Assembly: GCA_963668605.1 (NCBI GenBank)
Contig: OY764903.1
Coordinates: forward strand, 310,001 to 374,000
Source of the DNA: G963668605 sp963668605
Lineage (GTDB): Bacteria; Acidobacteriota; Terriglobia; Bryobacterales; Bryobacteraceae
DNA length: 64,000 bases
Direction of reading: 5' to 3'
The notes below the pieces were generated by a model. That model was not told where the DNA came from. It worked only from the letters and a program-made list of their open reading frames with translations, and ran no database searches. Positions 51,223-60,570 of the stretch are shown here, in pieces (the first letter of the stretch is position 1; every line of letters starts with the position of its first letter). The translations under genes were made by a program, and so were the position numbers.

Positions 51223-52587
51223 TTACAGGTGCCACGGCCCGCGCCCGGGGCGCGAGAGCATGCGGTTGGCCTCGTCGTCACCCTTCACGCGTTCGGCGAC
51301 GGGGTCCCATGCCAGCTTGCGCTGGAGTTGGAAGCTGACGTTGCCGAGGACGCAGAGCGAGGCGACGCGGTGGGCCGCCTCCATGTGCATGATGGGTTTT
51401 TGGCGGGTTCGGATACAGTCCTCGAAATTCTCGCTGTGGCCGGGGCTGCGGAATGCTTTGCCGCAGTCGCAACTGGCGGCGTATTCCTTCACCTTCTGGT
51501 CGGTGGCCGTACCGGCGCCGTCGCCGAGCGTGACGGTGAGGTTGCCTGAGTCGCCCCAGTAGACCGCGCCATAGCGGGCGTCCAGCGTCGTGGACGGGAT
51601 GCCCGGCTGGGCCCACACGAGCGTCCAGTCGGGGTTGCGGAACTCGTAGGTCACTTCCATGCTGACCGCCGAGTCGTACATGCCGTCGTGCGGTGGCTCC
51701 CCCTTGGCCTCAATGGAGACCGGGCCCTTGTCGTCCGCGTCCATGATCCAGTTGGCTATGCTCATCACGTGGGCGCCGCGGTCGCGGATCTCCCCACCGC
51801 CGAAATCGATCATCCAGCGGAAACTGCCGTGCGTGCGCTTGGCGTTGTAGGGGGTCCATCGCGCCGGACCCACCCAGAGGTCGTAGTCGAGTTGGGGCGG
51901 CGGATCGGCGTCGGGTGTCCAATCACCCTGGGGGGACGGATAGTGCCAGCAGAGAACCTTGCGGACGCGGCCCACACGGCCCGCCTTGATGTAATTGTTG
52001 GCCTCCCAGGCGGCCGGCTGCGAACGGCCCTGCGAGCCGATCTGGACCACGCGGCCGTAGCGCTCGGCGGCCTCCACCATGGCGCGGCCTTCTTCAATCG
52101 TGTTGCAGGCCGGCTTTTCGCAGTACACATCTTTGCCGGCCTGGCAGGCCAGAATAGTCTGCAGCGCATGCCAGTGATCGGGTGAGGCGATGTAGACGGC
52201 GTCCACATCCTTGTCTTCGAGCAGCCGCCGGAAATCCTTGTACAACCGCGGCTTGCCGCCAACCCGTGTTGCCGCCTGGTCCAGTCGCCCGGAATCCACG
52301 TCGCACAATGCAATGGAGCGCGCCGGTCTTAGCATCCGGGTGCCGTCGCCGCCAAGGTTGGACGACGCGGGGACGCTCTTTCCGAGATTCGCTTCGGGGC
52401 GCAGGAAGCCGCGGCCGCGGCCTCCGATGCCGATGTGTCCGAAGTTGATGATGTCGCTGGGAGGCGTCTCGCCTTGGAGGCCGAGAGCCCGAGCCGGAAC
52501 AATGTCGAACAGCATCGCTCCGGCGGCTGCGGTTTGAACCGTCGATTTCAGGAACCGGCGGCGCGTCTTGGTGGTCCCATTTGGCAT
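51223..52587 (-). CDS. Tat-exported Gfo/Idh/MocA family oxidoreductase
   Basis: 454 residues from the ATG at 52587; the longer frame to 52752 has no signal. Tat motif TRRRFLKSTVQTAAAG (8-23). Family blocks: IINFGHIGIGGRGRGFL, ALCDVDSGRLDQA, VYIASPDHWHALQTI and VYCEKPACNTIEEG (EKP). The C-terminal half has YDLWVGPARWTPYN, RWMIDFGGGEIRDRGAHVM and LGNVSFQLQRKL, typical of the Bacteroidetes/Acidobacteria exported type. Third paralogue in the window; first gene of the pair with the HEAT-repeat protein. Confidence 0.9.
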   Translation of the reverse strand: MPNGTTKTRRRFLKSTVQTAAAGAMLFDIVPARALGLQGETPPSDIINFGHIGIGGRGRGFLRPEANLGKSVPASSNLGGDGTRMLRPARSIALCDVDSGRLDQAATRVGGKPRLYKDFRRLLEDKDVDAVYIASPDHWHALQTILACQAGKDVYCEKPACNTIEEGRAMVEAAERYGRVVQIGSQGRSQPAAWEANNYIKAGRVGRVRKVLCWHYPSPQGDWTPDADPPPQLDYDLWVGPARWTPYNAKRTHGSFRWMIDFGGGEIRDRGAHVMSIANWIMDADDKGPVSIEAKGEPPHDGMYDSAVSMEVTYEFRNPDWTLVWAQPGIPSTTLDARYGAVYWGDSGNLTVTLGDGAGTATDQKVKEYAASCDCGKAFRSPGHSENFEDCIRTRQKPIMHMEAAHRVASLCVLGNVSFQLQRKLAWDPVAERVKGDDEANRMLSRPGRGPWHL

Positions 52588-53052
52588 ATGGCAAGCATAT
52601 TCGTTCTCCGTACCTGTAGCAAGTGCCCACCACAAGTCCAAGATTTTCGTCAACGTGGTGATCGCGGGGCGGCTCAACATCGCACCGCAAAGGCGACAAG
52701 GTTGTTGGAGACCACGGTTTCCGGGAAGCCAGGCGGAGCCGCTCCTCGCCATATCTCCGGAACTCCCCTGCTGATGAATCCAGGGTTTCGCATCTATCAG
52801 ATCTGCTAGTGGCCGCGCAGAGGTCCACTTTCTTGAGCCTTCCGTGCTGATATTTAAGAGTTTCAGGTTTTAAAATTCTCTATTGAGCGCGACCGGGCTT
52901 TCCGATCTGTCTACTCCTGGCAGCCGGCAGTCATCTCGGCCGTAGATAGAGCGATTCAAAAAATAATCACACAGTTCCCGTCTTCGAGTCCGTTCCGACT
53001 GCTGTATACTCAACGGTTCCGGCAGGCCATTTTTTTGAGGAGCGGATAGAGC
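52588..53052. other. Intergenic region upstream of the permease
   Basis: About 465 bp between divergent genes. AT-rich patches around 52845-52885 and 52955-52975; a -10-like TATACT at 53005-53010 lies 42 bp before the permease ATG, and GAGGAG at 53037-53042 is its ribosome site. No gene seen. Confidence 0.45.
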
Positions 53053-54462
53053 ATGCCTACCAAAGTGTCAGCGCTTGCGGCGCGGATGGACCAACTCTAC
53101 GAGTTCGACCGCGAGCCTGTATCCCTTAACAAACTGCAGAACGGCGCCAAATTCGCCGGGCTCTTCGCAGGCGAGCATGTAGCGGCCACGGAATTCGTGA
53201 TCGGCGCATTCTTTGTCCTGCATGGCGTGAACGCCAAGGATTTGATGCTCGGGCTGCTGATCGGCAACCTGATGGCCGTGCTGTCGTGGACCTTCCTGTG
53301 TGCACCCATCGCTGTAAGGACGAGGCTCACGCTGTACTGGTATCTGCGCAAGGTCGCCGGGCCGGGGCTAACTTTCGTCTATAACATCGCGAACGGATTG
53401 CTTTATTGCATTCTCGCGGGGGCGATGATCTCGGTTTCGGCTTCTGCGGTCGGACTGGCATTTGGGATACGCACGCCGGCCCTTAGCGATGTGCTGCCGA
53501 ACAGCGTGGGATGGGTCGTCCTCACACTGTCCATCGGCGCCGCCTTCACGGTGATGGCGATCCTTGGTTTCGAGAAGCTCAGCAAGTTCGCGCAGGTCTG
53601 CTCGCCGTGGATCTTCGCCGTGTTCATTGCCGGCGCGATCGCCACCTTCCCCAAACTGGGGATCCACACGAACCTGGACAACTTGTGGCCCGAGTTGCAG
53701 AACCGCGTGTGGAACGGCGTGCCCAGCCCAGGGCAAGAGCAGTTCCACGTCTGGCACATCATGTTCTTTGCGTGGTTCGCCAACCTCGCGATGCACGTCG
53801 GGCTGTCGGACATGGCTCTGTTCCGGTACGCAAAGAGCTGGAAATATGGCCTCTACTCGGCGTTTGGGATGTACCCTGGCCACATGCTCGCGTGGATATG
53901 CTCCGGGATAATGGTGGCGGGCGTGAATCGTGAGATGAACCCGGGGCTCATGGCGTTTCAAGCGGCCGGCCTGGCTGGTGTGGGAGCAGTGGTTCTGGCG
54001 GGCTGGACCACGGCGAACCCGACGTTGTACCGGGTCGGGCTGGCAATCCAAACGGTGACGCCCAACTGGCCGCGGTGGAAGATCACGCTCGTGGCGGGCG
54101 TCGTGACGTCGATCATTTCTTGTTTCCCCATCGTGTTCACGAGGTTGTTGGATTACGTGGCCATCTACGGGCTGGTGCTGATGCCGATCGGCGCGGTGGT
54201 ATTCGCGGAGCATTGGATTCTGCCGCGGGTGGGCGTGGAGCAGTACCAGGCGGAGAAGTACCACCTGCTGTTCAATTGGCAGGCGGTGGTGGTTTGGGTG
54301 GGGACGCTGGCGGTCTGCGCGGTCATGCCGCTCCACTTATTCTTCCGTTGGCTGCCCGGGTATTTTATTGCGCTCATTGCTTACACCGTGCTTCAGATGG
54401 CCTTCGGAAAGAAGGTGTCGAAGATCAGCCAGCGACTCGCCGCTCAGGAAGGAGGACGATAG
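53053..54462 (+). CDS. NCS1-like nucleobase/cation symporter (cytosine permease type)
   Basis: 469 residues with about twelve hydrophobic segments. The N-terminal FAGLFAGEHVAATEFVIGAFF, the loop VRTRLTLYWYLRKVAGPGLT and NIANGLLYCILAGAMI suit the NCS1/purine-cytosine permease group. The central HIMFFAWFANLAMHVGLSDMA and WTTANPTLYRVGLAI resemble its substrate and Na-site helices. Ribosome site GAGGAG ten bases before the ATG. A 58-residue membrane protein follows 3 bp after the stop. Substrate unknown. Confidence 0.75.
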   Translation: MPTKVSALAARMDQLYEFDREPVSLNKLQNGAKFAGLFAGEHVAATEFVIGAFFVLHGVNAKDLMLGLLIGNLMAVLSWTFLCAPIAVRTRLTLYWYLRKVAGPGLTFVYNIANGLLYCILAGAMISVSASAVGLAFGIRTPALSDVLPNSVGWVVLTLSIGAAFTVMAILGFEKLSKFAQVCSPWIFAVFIAGAIATFPKLGIHTNLDNLWPELQNRVWNGVPSPGQEQFHVWHIMFFAWFANLAMHVGLSDMALFRYAKSWKYGLYSAFGMYPGHMLAWICSGIMVAGVNREMNPGLMAFQAAGLAGVGAVVLAGWTTANPTLYRVGLAIQTVTPNWPRWKITLVAGVVTSIISCFPIVFTRLLDYVAIYGLVLMPIGAVVFAEHWILPRVGVEQYQAEKYHLLFNWQAVVVWVGTLAVCAVMPLHLFFRWLPGYFIALIAYTVLQMAFGKKVSKISQRLAAQEGGR

Positions 54463-54465
54463 GCC

Positions 54466-54642
54466 ATGCGATACGTCTTCGCAATCTGCAGTATTACCTG
54501 CCTGGTTATCTGCCTGGTTGTTCCGGTGATCTATTTCCACGGCGGAGTGGATGAGGCAGCTTACAAGAACACGTTGACGGCAGCGTCGGTGGGGTGGTTC
54601 GTATTCGCGACGCTGTGGGCGACCAGGAAGAGCCGGGCTTGA
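54466..54642 (+). CDS. 58-residue membrane protein, likely permease partner
   Basis: ATG at 54466, three bases after the permease stop, with AGGAAGGAGG inside the end of the permease gene as ribosome site. Two hydrophobic segments: residues 2-22 (RYVFAICSITCLVICLVVPV) and 39-51 (TAASVGWFVFATLW), with a charged loop (HGGVDEAAYKN) and a basic end (TRKSRA). Too short for many gene finders. Its placement suggests a subunit that supports the transporter, in the way small partners accompany some symporters; that is inference. Confidence 0.65.
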   Translation: MRYVFAICSITCLVICLVVPVIYFHGGVDEAAYKNTLTAASVGWFVFATLWATRKSRA

Positions 54643-54760
54643 GGACTGCGGCTGCCCCTGATTGGCACTGCGCCTGAGATGATCCGGGAGAAAAGGAGTC
54701 AGGGGCGGGGTTTGCCGACTGCCACTGCCGCACCAGATCCTTCCTCTGTGTTCGATTGGT

Positions 54761-55561
54761 TTAATGCTTGGTTCGCCGGTTGAGATTGTGCGAGAGCATC
54801 AATTTCAAAGTTACCTTGTCCGACGCGCCGGTCAGGCCGAACCCCACGCCGGCTTCGATCTCGACGGACTTGCCGCGGTGGTTGACGACTCCATACACCT
54901 GATGCGACTGCTCACCTGCCGGGTAGAACTGGCGCAGCGGCCCGACATCGGCATACTCCTCAACGGCTATGGCCCACTTGGGGGACAAATTGTAGGCGAC
55001 TCGTGTGGCCGGCGCGAAGTCGAGGCTCTTGAAGCCGCCGGTGTAGGAGGTATCCAAAATGGGATTCACAATGATGTCCACCGGATTCAGATGCCAACCG
55101 ATGATGGGTCGAATCTCGGATGTGAAGCGCCCCGGATCCCAATGTTTGGAGTTGCAACTGAATTCGAAATTCGCGCCGTAAAAGAACCTGCGATCGTCCG
55201 CATTCGGCGCGGTGAACAGCAGGCGTATCTTGCTGCCGTTGATCGTCGCACCGCGGTCTCTGGAGATGCTGTACAGCGGCAGATAAAGCCCCGCCTCGAA
55301 CCAGCCGGTCACGCCATACGCCCATTCGGCCACGCCGTTAAGGGACCTGTCGGGTATGAGGCCACCGGGGAAGGCCGGTGTCTTGACGCCGATGGGAGTG
55401 AAGTTGTTGTGCAGTGCCAGGTTGAACACACCGCGCTCAGAAATCGCGCCATCGTACACTTGAATCTCGTCGGTCTGCGCAAACACCACCGCAGGTAAGC
55501 CGACCAGAGCGACGGCGCTCGCCGCAAGCGCGCGCAGACTTATTTGAAGAAAAAGTCCCAT
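54761..55561 (-). CDS. Probable outer-membrane beta-barrel protein
   Basis: 266 residues; signal peptide ends AVVFAQ. The rest is rich in alternating polar/aromatic strands (GVFNLALHNNFTPIG, WFEAGLYLPLYSIS, FYGANFEFSCNS, PIIGWHLNPVDIIVNPILDT, KWAIAVEEYADVG, EIEAGVGFGLTG) and ends with a strand. This is the profile of the small transporter/MetA-pathway type outer-membrane proteins of unknown role. No operon partner is visible. Weak ribosome site. Confidence 0.65.
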   Translation of the reverse strand: MGLFLQISLRALAASAVALVGLPAVVFAQTDEIQVYDGAISERGVFNLALHNNFTPIGVKTPAFPGGLIPDRSLNGVAEWAYGVTGWFEAGLYLPLYSISRDRGATINGSKIRLLFTAPNADDRRFFYGANFEFSCNSKHWDPGRFTSEIRPIIGWHLNPVDIIVNPILDTSYTGGFKSLDFAPATRVAYNLSPKWAIAVEEYADVGPLRQFYPAGEQSHQVYGVVNHRGKSVEIEAGVGFGLTGASDKVTLKLMLSHNLNRRTKH

Positions 55562-55859
55562 TGGAATTTCCGAGCCGGTCTACAAAGTGTAATTGACCGC
55601 CAGAATGCAATGCGCTGGCCCAGTTGCGTTGCCTGCACGCGAATCGAGTTCCACTGCATGGGATAAAGGATGATTGTCGAAGAGCGGGACAAGGCGCTTC
55701 GGATCGAATCGTAAGAAGGAAGCGGCTGGCGCGTATGGGTTTTGAATGCCGGCCTCGGTGGGACGGCCCGAGATTGTTGTGAAACAGGCGCGCATAGCGA
55801 GACGGCGGGGTACTCGGTCTGGTAGGTTGGCTCAGGTATCCTGATAATCGAGAAAGCCT

Positions 55860-57257
55860 ATGGATTCTGAGCGGCCCAGACGCGTACTGATCGTCGACGA
55901 CGAAGCCAACCAGCGATCGGCCGTCTCGCGGATGGTGGAACGTTGGGGCTTCGTTAGCGAGACCGCCGCCGACGGTCAGGAAGCTCTCGACAAGCTCCCG
56001 CTGTTTCAACCCCACGCAATCGTCACCGACGTCATGATGGCCGGGATGGATGGAATGGAGCTATTGCGCCAGGTGAATGAGATCCCCGGCGCTCCTCCCG
56101 TCATCGTCCTCACCGCTTTTGGCAGCATGGACGCCGCTCTCACCACCGTCCACGAGCACGGCGCCTTTTGGTTTGTGGAGAAGCCCATCCGGCCCCGCGC
56201 CTTTCGTGTCCTGCTCGACCGTGCCGTCGCTTACCACCGCCTCTCGAAAGACAAGGAACGGCTTGAGCGGCAGTTGAGCAGCCGTGGTGTCCTCGGCAAA
56301 CTCATCGGCTCCAGTTCTGCCATGCAGGAGATCTTCTTCCTTCTCCGCCAAGCTGCCCCCTCCAACGCCAACATCCTCATCACCGGCGAAAGCGGCACCG
56401 GCAAAGAAGTCGTCGCGCGCCTCATCCACGACCTCAGCCCTCGCTCCGCCGGGCCATTCGTGGCGATGAATTGCGCCGCTCTTCCTGAGAGCTTGATCGA
56501 GAGTGAACTCTTCGGCCACGAAAAAGGCTCCTTTACCGGAGCAATTTCCGCGCGCCAGGGCTGTTTTGAGCTGTCCAATACCGGCACCCTCCTCCTGGAT
56601 GAAATCGGCGACATGCCGCTTGCGTTGCAGGCCAAGCTCCTGCGCATTCTGGAGGACGGCCGGGTGCGCCGCCTCGGAGCGGCACGAGAAATTCAGGTCG
56701 ACGTCCGCCTCCTCGCCTCCACGAACCGCGACCCGCAGCAGATGGTTGCCGAAGGCAAGTTCCGCGAGGACCTGTTCTACCGCCTTAGCGTGATCACCGT
56801 TCTCCTTCCCCCTCTGCGCGATCGGCGCGAAGACATCCCCGCTCTTGCCGAAGCCATTCTTGCCGAGCTGAACGAGAAGCATCGCACCCGCATCACCGGC
56901 CTCGATCCGGCGGTCTTCGAGGCACTCGAGCACCATACCTGGCCCGGTAACGTTCGCGAGCTTCGCAACGTGCTGGAACGCGGCGTCGTGCTTGCCGATG
57001 AAGGTGAGATCCGCTTGGAGCACCTGCCGAAATCCCTGATAGGGGCTGCGGCCGAGCCTGCCCGGCGCGCTCTCGGCCCCATTCCCTCGGTCACATTCAA
57101 CGTAGGTGCGACCCTTGAACAGGCCGAGCGCGAACTTATCGAAATCACTCTCACCTACGCGAAGAACAACCGTACCCGCGCGGCCGAGATTCTCGGCATC
57201 AATCCGAAGACGCTGTATAACAAGCTGAAAGAATACGGCGGAGACCTGGGCGAGTGA
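55860..57257 (+). CDS. NtrC-family sigma-54-dependent response regulator
   Basis: 465 residues. Receiver domain 1-120 with D57 (IVTDVMMAGMDG) and the acidic pair D13/D14. AAA+ domain from about 148 with Walker A GESGTGKE (176-183), GSFTGA at 223-228 in place of the common GAFTGA loop, and Walker B LLLDEIGDM. C-terminal Fis-type HTH (NRTRAAEILGINPKTLYNKL). It activates sigma-54 promoters after phosphorylation. Overlaps the kinase gene by one base (TGATG). The target genes are unknown; candidate sigma-54 site at 13069 is weak. Confidence 0.93.
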   Translation: MDSERPRRVLIVDDEANQRSAVSRMVERWGFVSETAADGQEALDKLPLFQPHAIVTDVMMAGMDGMELLRQVNEIPGAPPVIVLTAFGSMDAALTTVHEHGAFWFVEKPIRPRAFRVLLDRAVAYHRLSKDKERLERQLSSRGVLGKLIGSSSAMQEIFFLLRQAAPSNANILITGESGTGKEVVARLIHDLSPRSAGPFVAMNCAALPESLIESELFGHEKGSFTGAISARQGCFELSNTGTLLLDEIGDMPLALQAKLLRILEDGRVRRLGAAREIQVDVRLLASTNRDPQQMVAEGKFREDLFYRLSVITVLLPPLRDRREDIPALAEAILAELNEKHRTRITGLDPAVFEALEHHTWPGNVRELRNVLERGVVLADEGEIRLEHLPKSLIGAAAEPARRALGPIPSVTFNVGATLEQAERELIEITLTYAKNNRTRAAEILGINPKTLYNKLKEYGGDLGE

Positions 57258-59050
57258 TGTCCCTCAAGACGAAGACGCTCCTCCTCACCGGCGCCCTCGT
57301 GCTGGGCCTGGTCGGTGCGCTTTCCGTCCTCCTGCTGAACAACCTCGTCGTCTCCAGCCTGCAAAACTCAGTGCGCCTGGCCGAATTCGCCACGCAGCAA
57401 AGCAAGGAATTCCTCCTCATTCGCCTCGAAGATTCATGGAAAGCCGGCGCATCGGATAGCCGCCTCTGGTCTTCCTCCATCGCTGCCGATGCACGCCTGG
57501 CAGCCTTCCTCGAAAACAGCGTCGCCCAAGCTCCCTCTCTCGTCGAGATCTCCATTGCAGGCGCCGACAATCGAATCCTGGTCTCCTCCACGCGCGCCAA
57601 CTCGGGATCTTCCTTGCGCGAACACCCGTCTCTCCGCGCGCTGCTGGCCCTCGGCCCCTTGGACCGGGTCCAACGCGTCTTCGCTCACGGACCGGACTAC
57701 GAGGTCCGTCTCCCAATAGGCCTGCTCGACGACCCCCACCCCGTCTTCACCATCCAGGTGCTGGTGTCGACGGTGCTGCTCTACGATTCCCTCCGTCCCG
57801 ACCTCCAGATGATCGGCGCCGCCAGTCTCAGCGTGCTCCTGGTCGCGCTGTTATTCGTGTCCCTGCTCGCCGGCTACGTCTCGCGCAACCTCCGCCGTAT
57901 CTCCGCAGACATCGACCTCATCCGGCAGGGCGAGGCCGTCCTCGAACTCGACCCTCACGGGGCTGCGCCCGAGTTCGCCGCCGTCCAATCCAAGCTGAGC
58001 CTGCTGGGTGCGGAGTTCCGCGACACCGCGCGCACTGCCGCGGATTTCCGCAGCCGGGTAAGTACCGTGCTCGAGCGCCTGGAGGAAGGCATCCTCCTGT
58101 TCGACGCCGAACAGCGGCTCATTCTTTTCGGCGGAGCATCCGAACGCCTGCTGGGGCGGCCCCTCGATGGCTTTCAGGTCTCCTCCAATCCGCTCGGAGC
58201 GATTCTCCGAGAAGCCTTCGAGCAGCGCCACAGCGTGCCCGAGCGTCTCATCGAATGGCCCGGTGCCGCCGGCCCGGCGCCGCTGCTGGTTACCCTGGAC
58301 TTCTTTGCCGACGGCCGGGCGCTCATCCGCCTGAGTGACCCGGAGGGGCGCCGCCAACTCGAGTCTCAAATGGGCCTGTTGTCGCGTCTCGATGCCATCA
58401 ATCGCTTGACTGGTGGCGTTGCGCATGAGATTAAGAATCCGCTCAACTCCATCGCGGCCCGACTGGCCTTGCTCGAATCCATAGTCGGGGAGGACTCTTC
58501 CGAAGCGCAAGAGGAGATCAAGGTCATTGGCGAAGAAGTCGAGCGCCTCGATCGCGTCGTCCGGACCTTTCTCGATTTCACACGCCACGTCGAGATGGCC
58601 CAGGAGGAACTCGATCTCGCCGCGATCGCCCGCGAAGTCGCCGATCTCATTCAACCCGATGCCGCCCGGCATTCCGTCTCCGTCCACTTCAGCTCCAGAC
58701 CGGAGTGTGTTCCTCTCTGGGGCGACCCAGAACTCCTCCGGCAGGCGTTCATGAACCTCGCCGTCAACGCCCTCGAGGCCATGCAGCAAGGCGGCTCGCT
58801 GTCCTTCAACGTGGAACTTGATGCACGAAACGCTGTGCTCACCGTCGCCGATACGGGCGCCGGGATCCCTGTAACGCAGCGCGATAAGATCTTCCAGCTC
58901 TACTTCACGACCAAGAAGAACGGCTCCGGTCTTGGACTCGCCATGGTCTATCGCGCCGTGCAGCTCCACGGCGGTAACATTGATGTGGAGAGTGAACCCG
59001 GACGGGGAACGCGCTTTAAAATCATGTTGCCTGCGCTCGTGAAACCATGA
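57257..59050 (+). CDS. NtrB-like sensor histidine kinase
   Basis: 597 residues from the ATG at 57257 (GTG at 57254 also in frame). Two membrane helices (about 9-31 and 183-207) flank a periplasmic sensor region. A HAMP-like linker and a PAS domain (FDAEQRLILFGGASERLLGRPLDGF) precede the HisKA box with H390 in GGVAHEIKNPLNS. The ATPase domain shows the N box FMNLAVNALEAM, DTGAGIPV and GSGLGLAMVYRAV. The lipoprotein gene overlaps its stop (ATGA), so three genes form one unit with the regulator. Confidence 0.93.
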   Translation: MSLKTKTLLLTGALVLGLVGALSVLLLNNLVVSSLQNSVRLAEFATQQSKEFLLIRLEDSWKAGASDSRLWSSSIAADARLAAFLENSVAQAPSLVEISIAGADNRILVSSTRANSGSSLREHPSLRALLALGPLDRVQRVFAHGPDYEVRLPIGLLDDPHPVFTIQVLVSTVLLYDSLRPDLQMIGAASLSVLLVALLFVSLLAGYVSRNLRRISADIDLIRQGEAVLELDPHGAAPEFAAVQSKLSLLGAEFRDTARTAADFRSRVSTVLERLEEGILLFDAEQRLILFGGASERLLGRPLDGFQVSSNPLGAILREAFEQRHSVPERLIEWPGAAGPAPLLVTLDFFADGRALIRLSDPEGRRQLESQMGLLSRLDAINRLTGGVAHEIKNPLNSIAARLALLESIVGEDSSEAQEEIKVIGEEVERLDRVVRTFLDFTRHVEMAQEELDLAAIAREVADLIQPDAARHSVSVHFSSRPECVPLWGDPELLRQAFMNLAVNALEAMQQGGSLSFNVELDARNAVLTVADTGAGIPVTQRDKIFQLYFTTKKNGSGLGLAMVYRAVQLHGGNIDVESEPGRGTRFKIMLPALVKP

Positions 59051-59607
59051 GGACACTCCGCCCGGCAATCTTCGCGCTGTTGGCCGTGATGGCGCTCAGT
59101 TCCAGCGGCTGCAGGTTGTTTCGGCAGACGCCGAAAGCGCCATCACGGCCCCCCGTACCCGCGGCCGCCCCAGCCGCACCCCAGCCTGCGCCGGTCGAAC
59201 CCGCAACGGCTGAGCCGAAGCCATCGCCAACGGCAGTCGTGCCCGTACCACCCGTGCCCGAACCGGCGCCGCCCGCTCCCGGCGTACATCCTCCCAAACC
59301 GAAACCGATTCCGGCCCAGGCGCCCGCACAACCGCCTCCCACTCCTCCCGCTTTAGGCCAGATACTCACTCCTCAACAGCAGGCCGAATTCCGCCGCTCC
59401 TATCAGCAGAGTGCCCAAGCCGCCCGCCAGGCTCTGAGTCAACTTTCCGGGCGCGCACTCACCCGCGACCAGGCGGATACGGCCAATCGCATCCGTTCCT
59501 TCCTCATCCAGGCCGACGAAGCCCAGTCCAAGGATCCGTCTACCGCCGCTCAACTCGCCCGCCGTTCCGAGATCCTGGCACGCGACCTGATCAATTCCAT
59601 TCGGTAA
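59047..59607 (+). CDS. Pro/Ala-rich lipoprotein of the two-component operon
   Basis: 186 residues overlapping the kinase by four bases. A type II signal with lipobox SSSGC (Cys22). Residues 28-105 are a Pro/Ala-rich linker of the kind that spans the cell wall; residues 108-186 are helical with FRRSYQQSAQAARQALSQL and ARRSEILARDLINSIR. No known domain. Position suggests an accessory sensor or envelope anchor for the kinase, but this is inference. Confidence 0.7.
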   Translation: MRTLRPAIFALLAVMALSSSGCRLFRQTPKAPSRPPVPAAAPAAPQPAPVEPATAEPKPSPTAVVPVPPVPEPAPPAPGVHPPKPKPIPAQAPAQPPPTPPALGQILTPQQQAEFRRSYQQSAQAARQALSQLSGRALTRDQADTANRIRSFLIQADEAQSKDPSTAAQLARRSEILARDLINSIR

Positions 59608-59617
59608 CACGCGAAAA

Positions 59618-59640
59618 AGCCGGGGAACGTGTCCCCGGCT
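59618..59640 (-). terminator. Rho-independent terminator, minus strand
   Basis: AGCCGGGGA (59618-59626) and TCCCCGGCT (59632-59640) form a 9-bp stem with a 5-base loop. On the minus strand the stem is followed by TTTTT (59618-59614), so it ends the transcript of the coiled-coil gene (stop 59668). It also lies 11 bp after the lipoprotein stop on the plus strand. Confidence 0.85.
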
Positions 59641-59667
59641 CGTTCGTTGACAAAATTGAACCAGCAC

Positions 59668-60570
59668 TTACCGCTTGGCCATGATCTTCACTTTAGGCAC
59701 TGCCAAGTACCCGATCACCTGGTCCTTGCGAATCTCGTTCACCACCACTTCATAGGGCGCCCGCGCCCCAGCGGTGTAGAACTGCACCGGTTCGTTGATG
59801 CTCTTGTCCTTCTTCTCGACGCGCTTGTCATCGGCCACCACGTCGACCGTAAACCGGTTCCGCTTCACGTCGGCCTTCTTCAGGGCAAGACTGATGTCAC
59901 CCACCCGCTGCGCTGCGCCGGTCTTCGGTAGCGTGAACTCGAAGTAGTCCTTCTCGCCGAGCTTCCTCAGAGCGGATAACTCCGTGGAATTGGTCGCGAT
60001 CAGCCCGCTCATGACGCCCATGTCGCCGGTCATGCGTTTCAGATCCGCGATCGTCTGCGTCAGCTCGGCCCGGGTACTGACCACTTCGGTCTTCACGTTC
60101 CCAACGTCGCCTTTGATGCCGGTCAGGGTCTCGTCCACCTGCGTCGACTTCTGATCGTTCTCCTTCTTGATCTGATCGACCTGTTGCGTTAGTTCCACGT
60201 TCTTCGCGGAGAGAGTGTTGAGTACCTGCCCCGTCTGCTCCTTGACAGCAAGCTGTGCGCGATGGGAGCCGGCCAGCGCCTCCCGGCGCGCCTTCTCGAC
60301 CTCTTCGTTCATTTTGGCAATGGTCTCGTTCACTTCCGTCTTGACTTCCGCCTTCGCCAGCGAGACGCTTGTCTGCATCTGGCTCTGGAGTTGATCCATC
60401 TTCTGATGGGTCTGCGTCAACTCCTGACGGACCGAGGCGACCTGCGAGCTCTGATACCACCAGCCGCCCAGAGCGGCCGCCAGCGCGCCCCCAATCAGAA
60501 TTTTGCTCACGAGACCGCTCGCCGGGCGATTGATCTTCTCGTTATCGTTGTGCTCCAAATTGCTCGTCAT
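59668..60570 (-). CDS. Membrane-anchored coiled-coil protein
   Basis: 300 residues. A short cytoplasmic tail, one membrane helix (about 22-42: VSKILIGGALAAALGGWWY), then a long heptad-rich coiled coil (45-190) with Gln/Lys/Glu (SVRQELTQTHQKMDQLQSQM). The C-terminal third is a small beta domain (YFEFTLPKTGAAQRVGDISL, RFTVDVVADDKRVEKKD). No known family; similar architecture occurs in envelope-spacing proteins. A rho-independent terminator follows. Confidence 0.7.
   Translation of the reverse strand: MTSNLEHNDNEKINRPASGLVSKILIGGALAAALGGWWYQSSQVASVRQELTQTHQKMDQLQSQMQTSVSLAKAEVKTEVNETIAKMNEEVEKARREALAGSHRAQLAVKEQTGQVLNTLSAKNVELTQQVDQIKKENDQKSTQVDETLTGIKGDVGNVKTEVVSTRAELTQTIADLKRMTGDMGVMSGLIATNSTELSALRKLGEKDYFEFTLPKTGAAQRVGDISLALKKADVKRNRFTVDVVADDKRVEKKDKSINEPVQFYTAGARAPYEVVVNEIRKDQVIGYLAVPKVKIMAKR

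Noticed and set aside
55562..55859. A small gene before the NtrC-type regulator
   Set aside because: Frames here are short, unstarted and lack domains; likely just the promoter region of the operon.
57851..59068. 405-codon minus-strand ORF opposite the histidine kinase
   Set aside because: Kinase motifs are unambiguous on the plus strand; this frame is a by-product.
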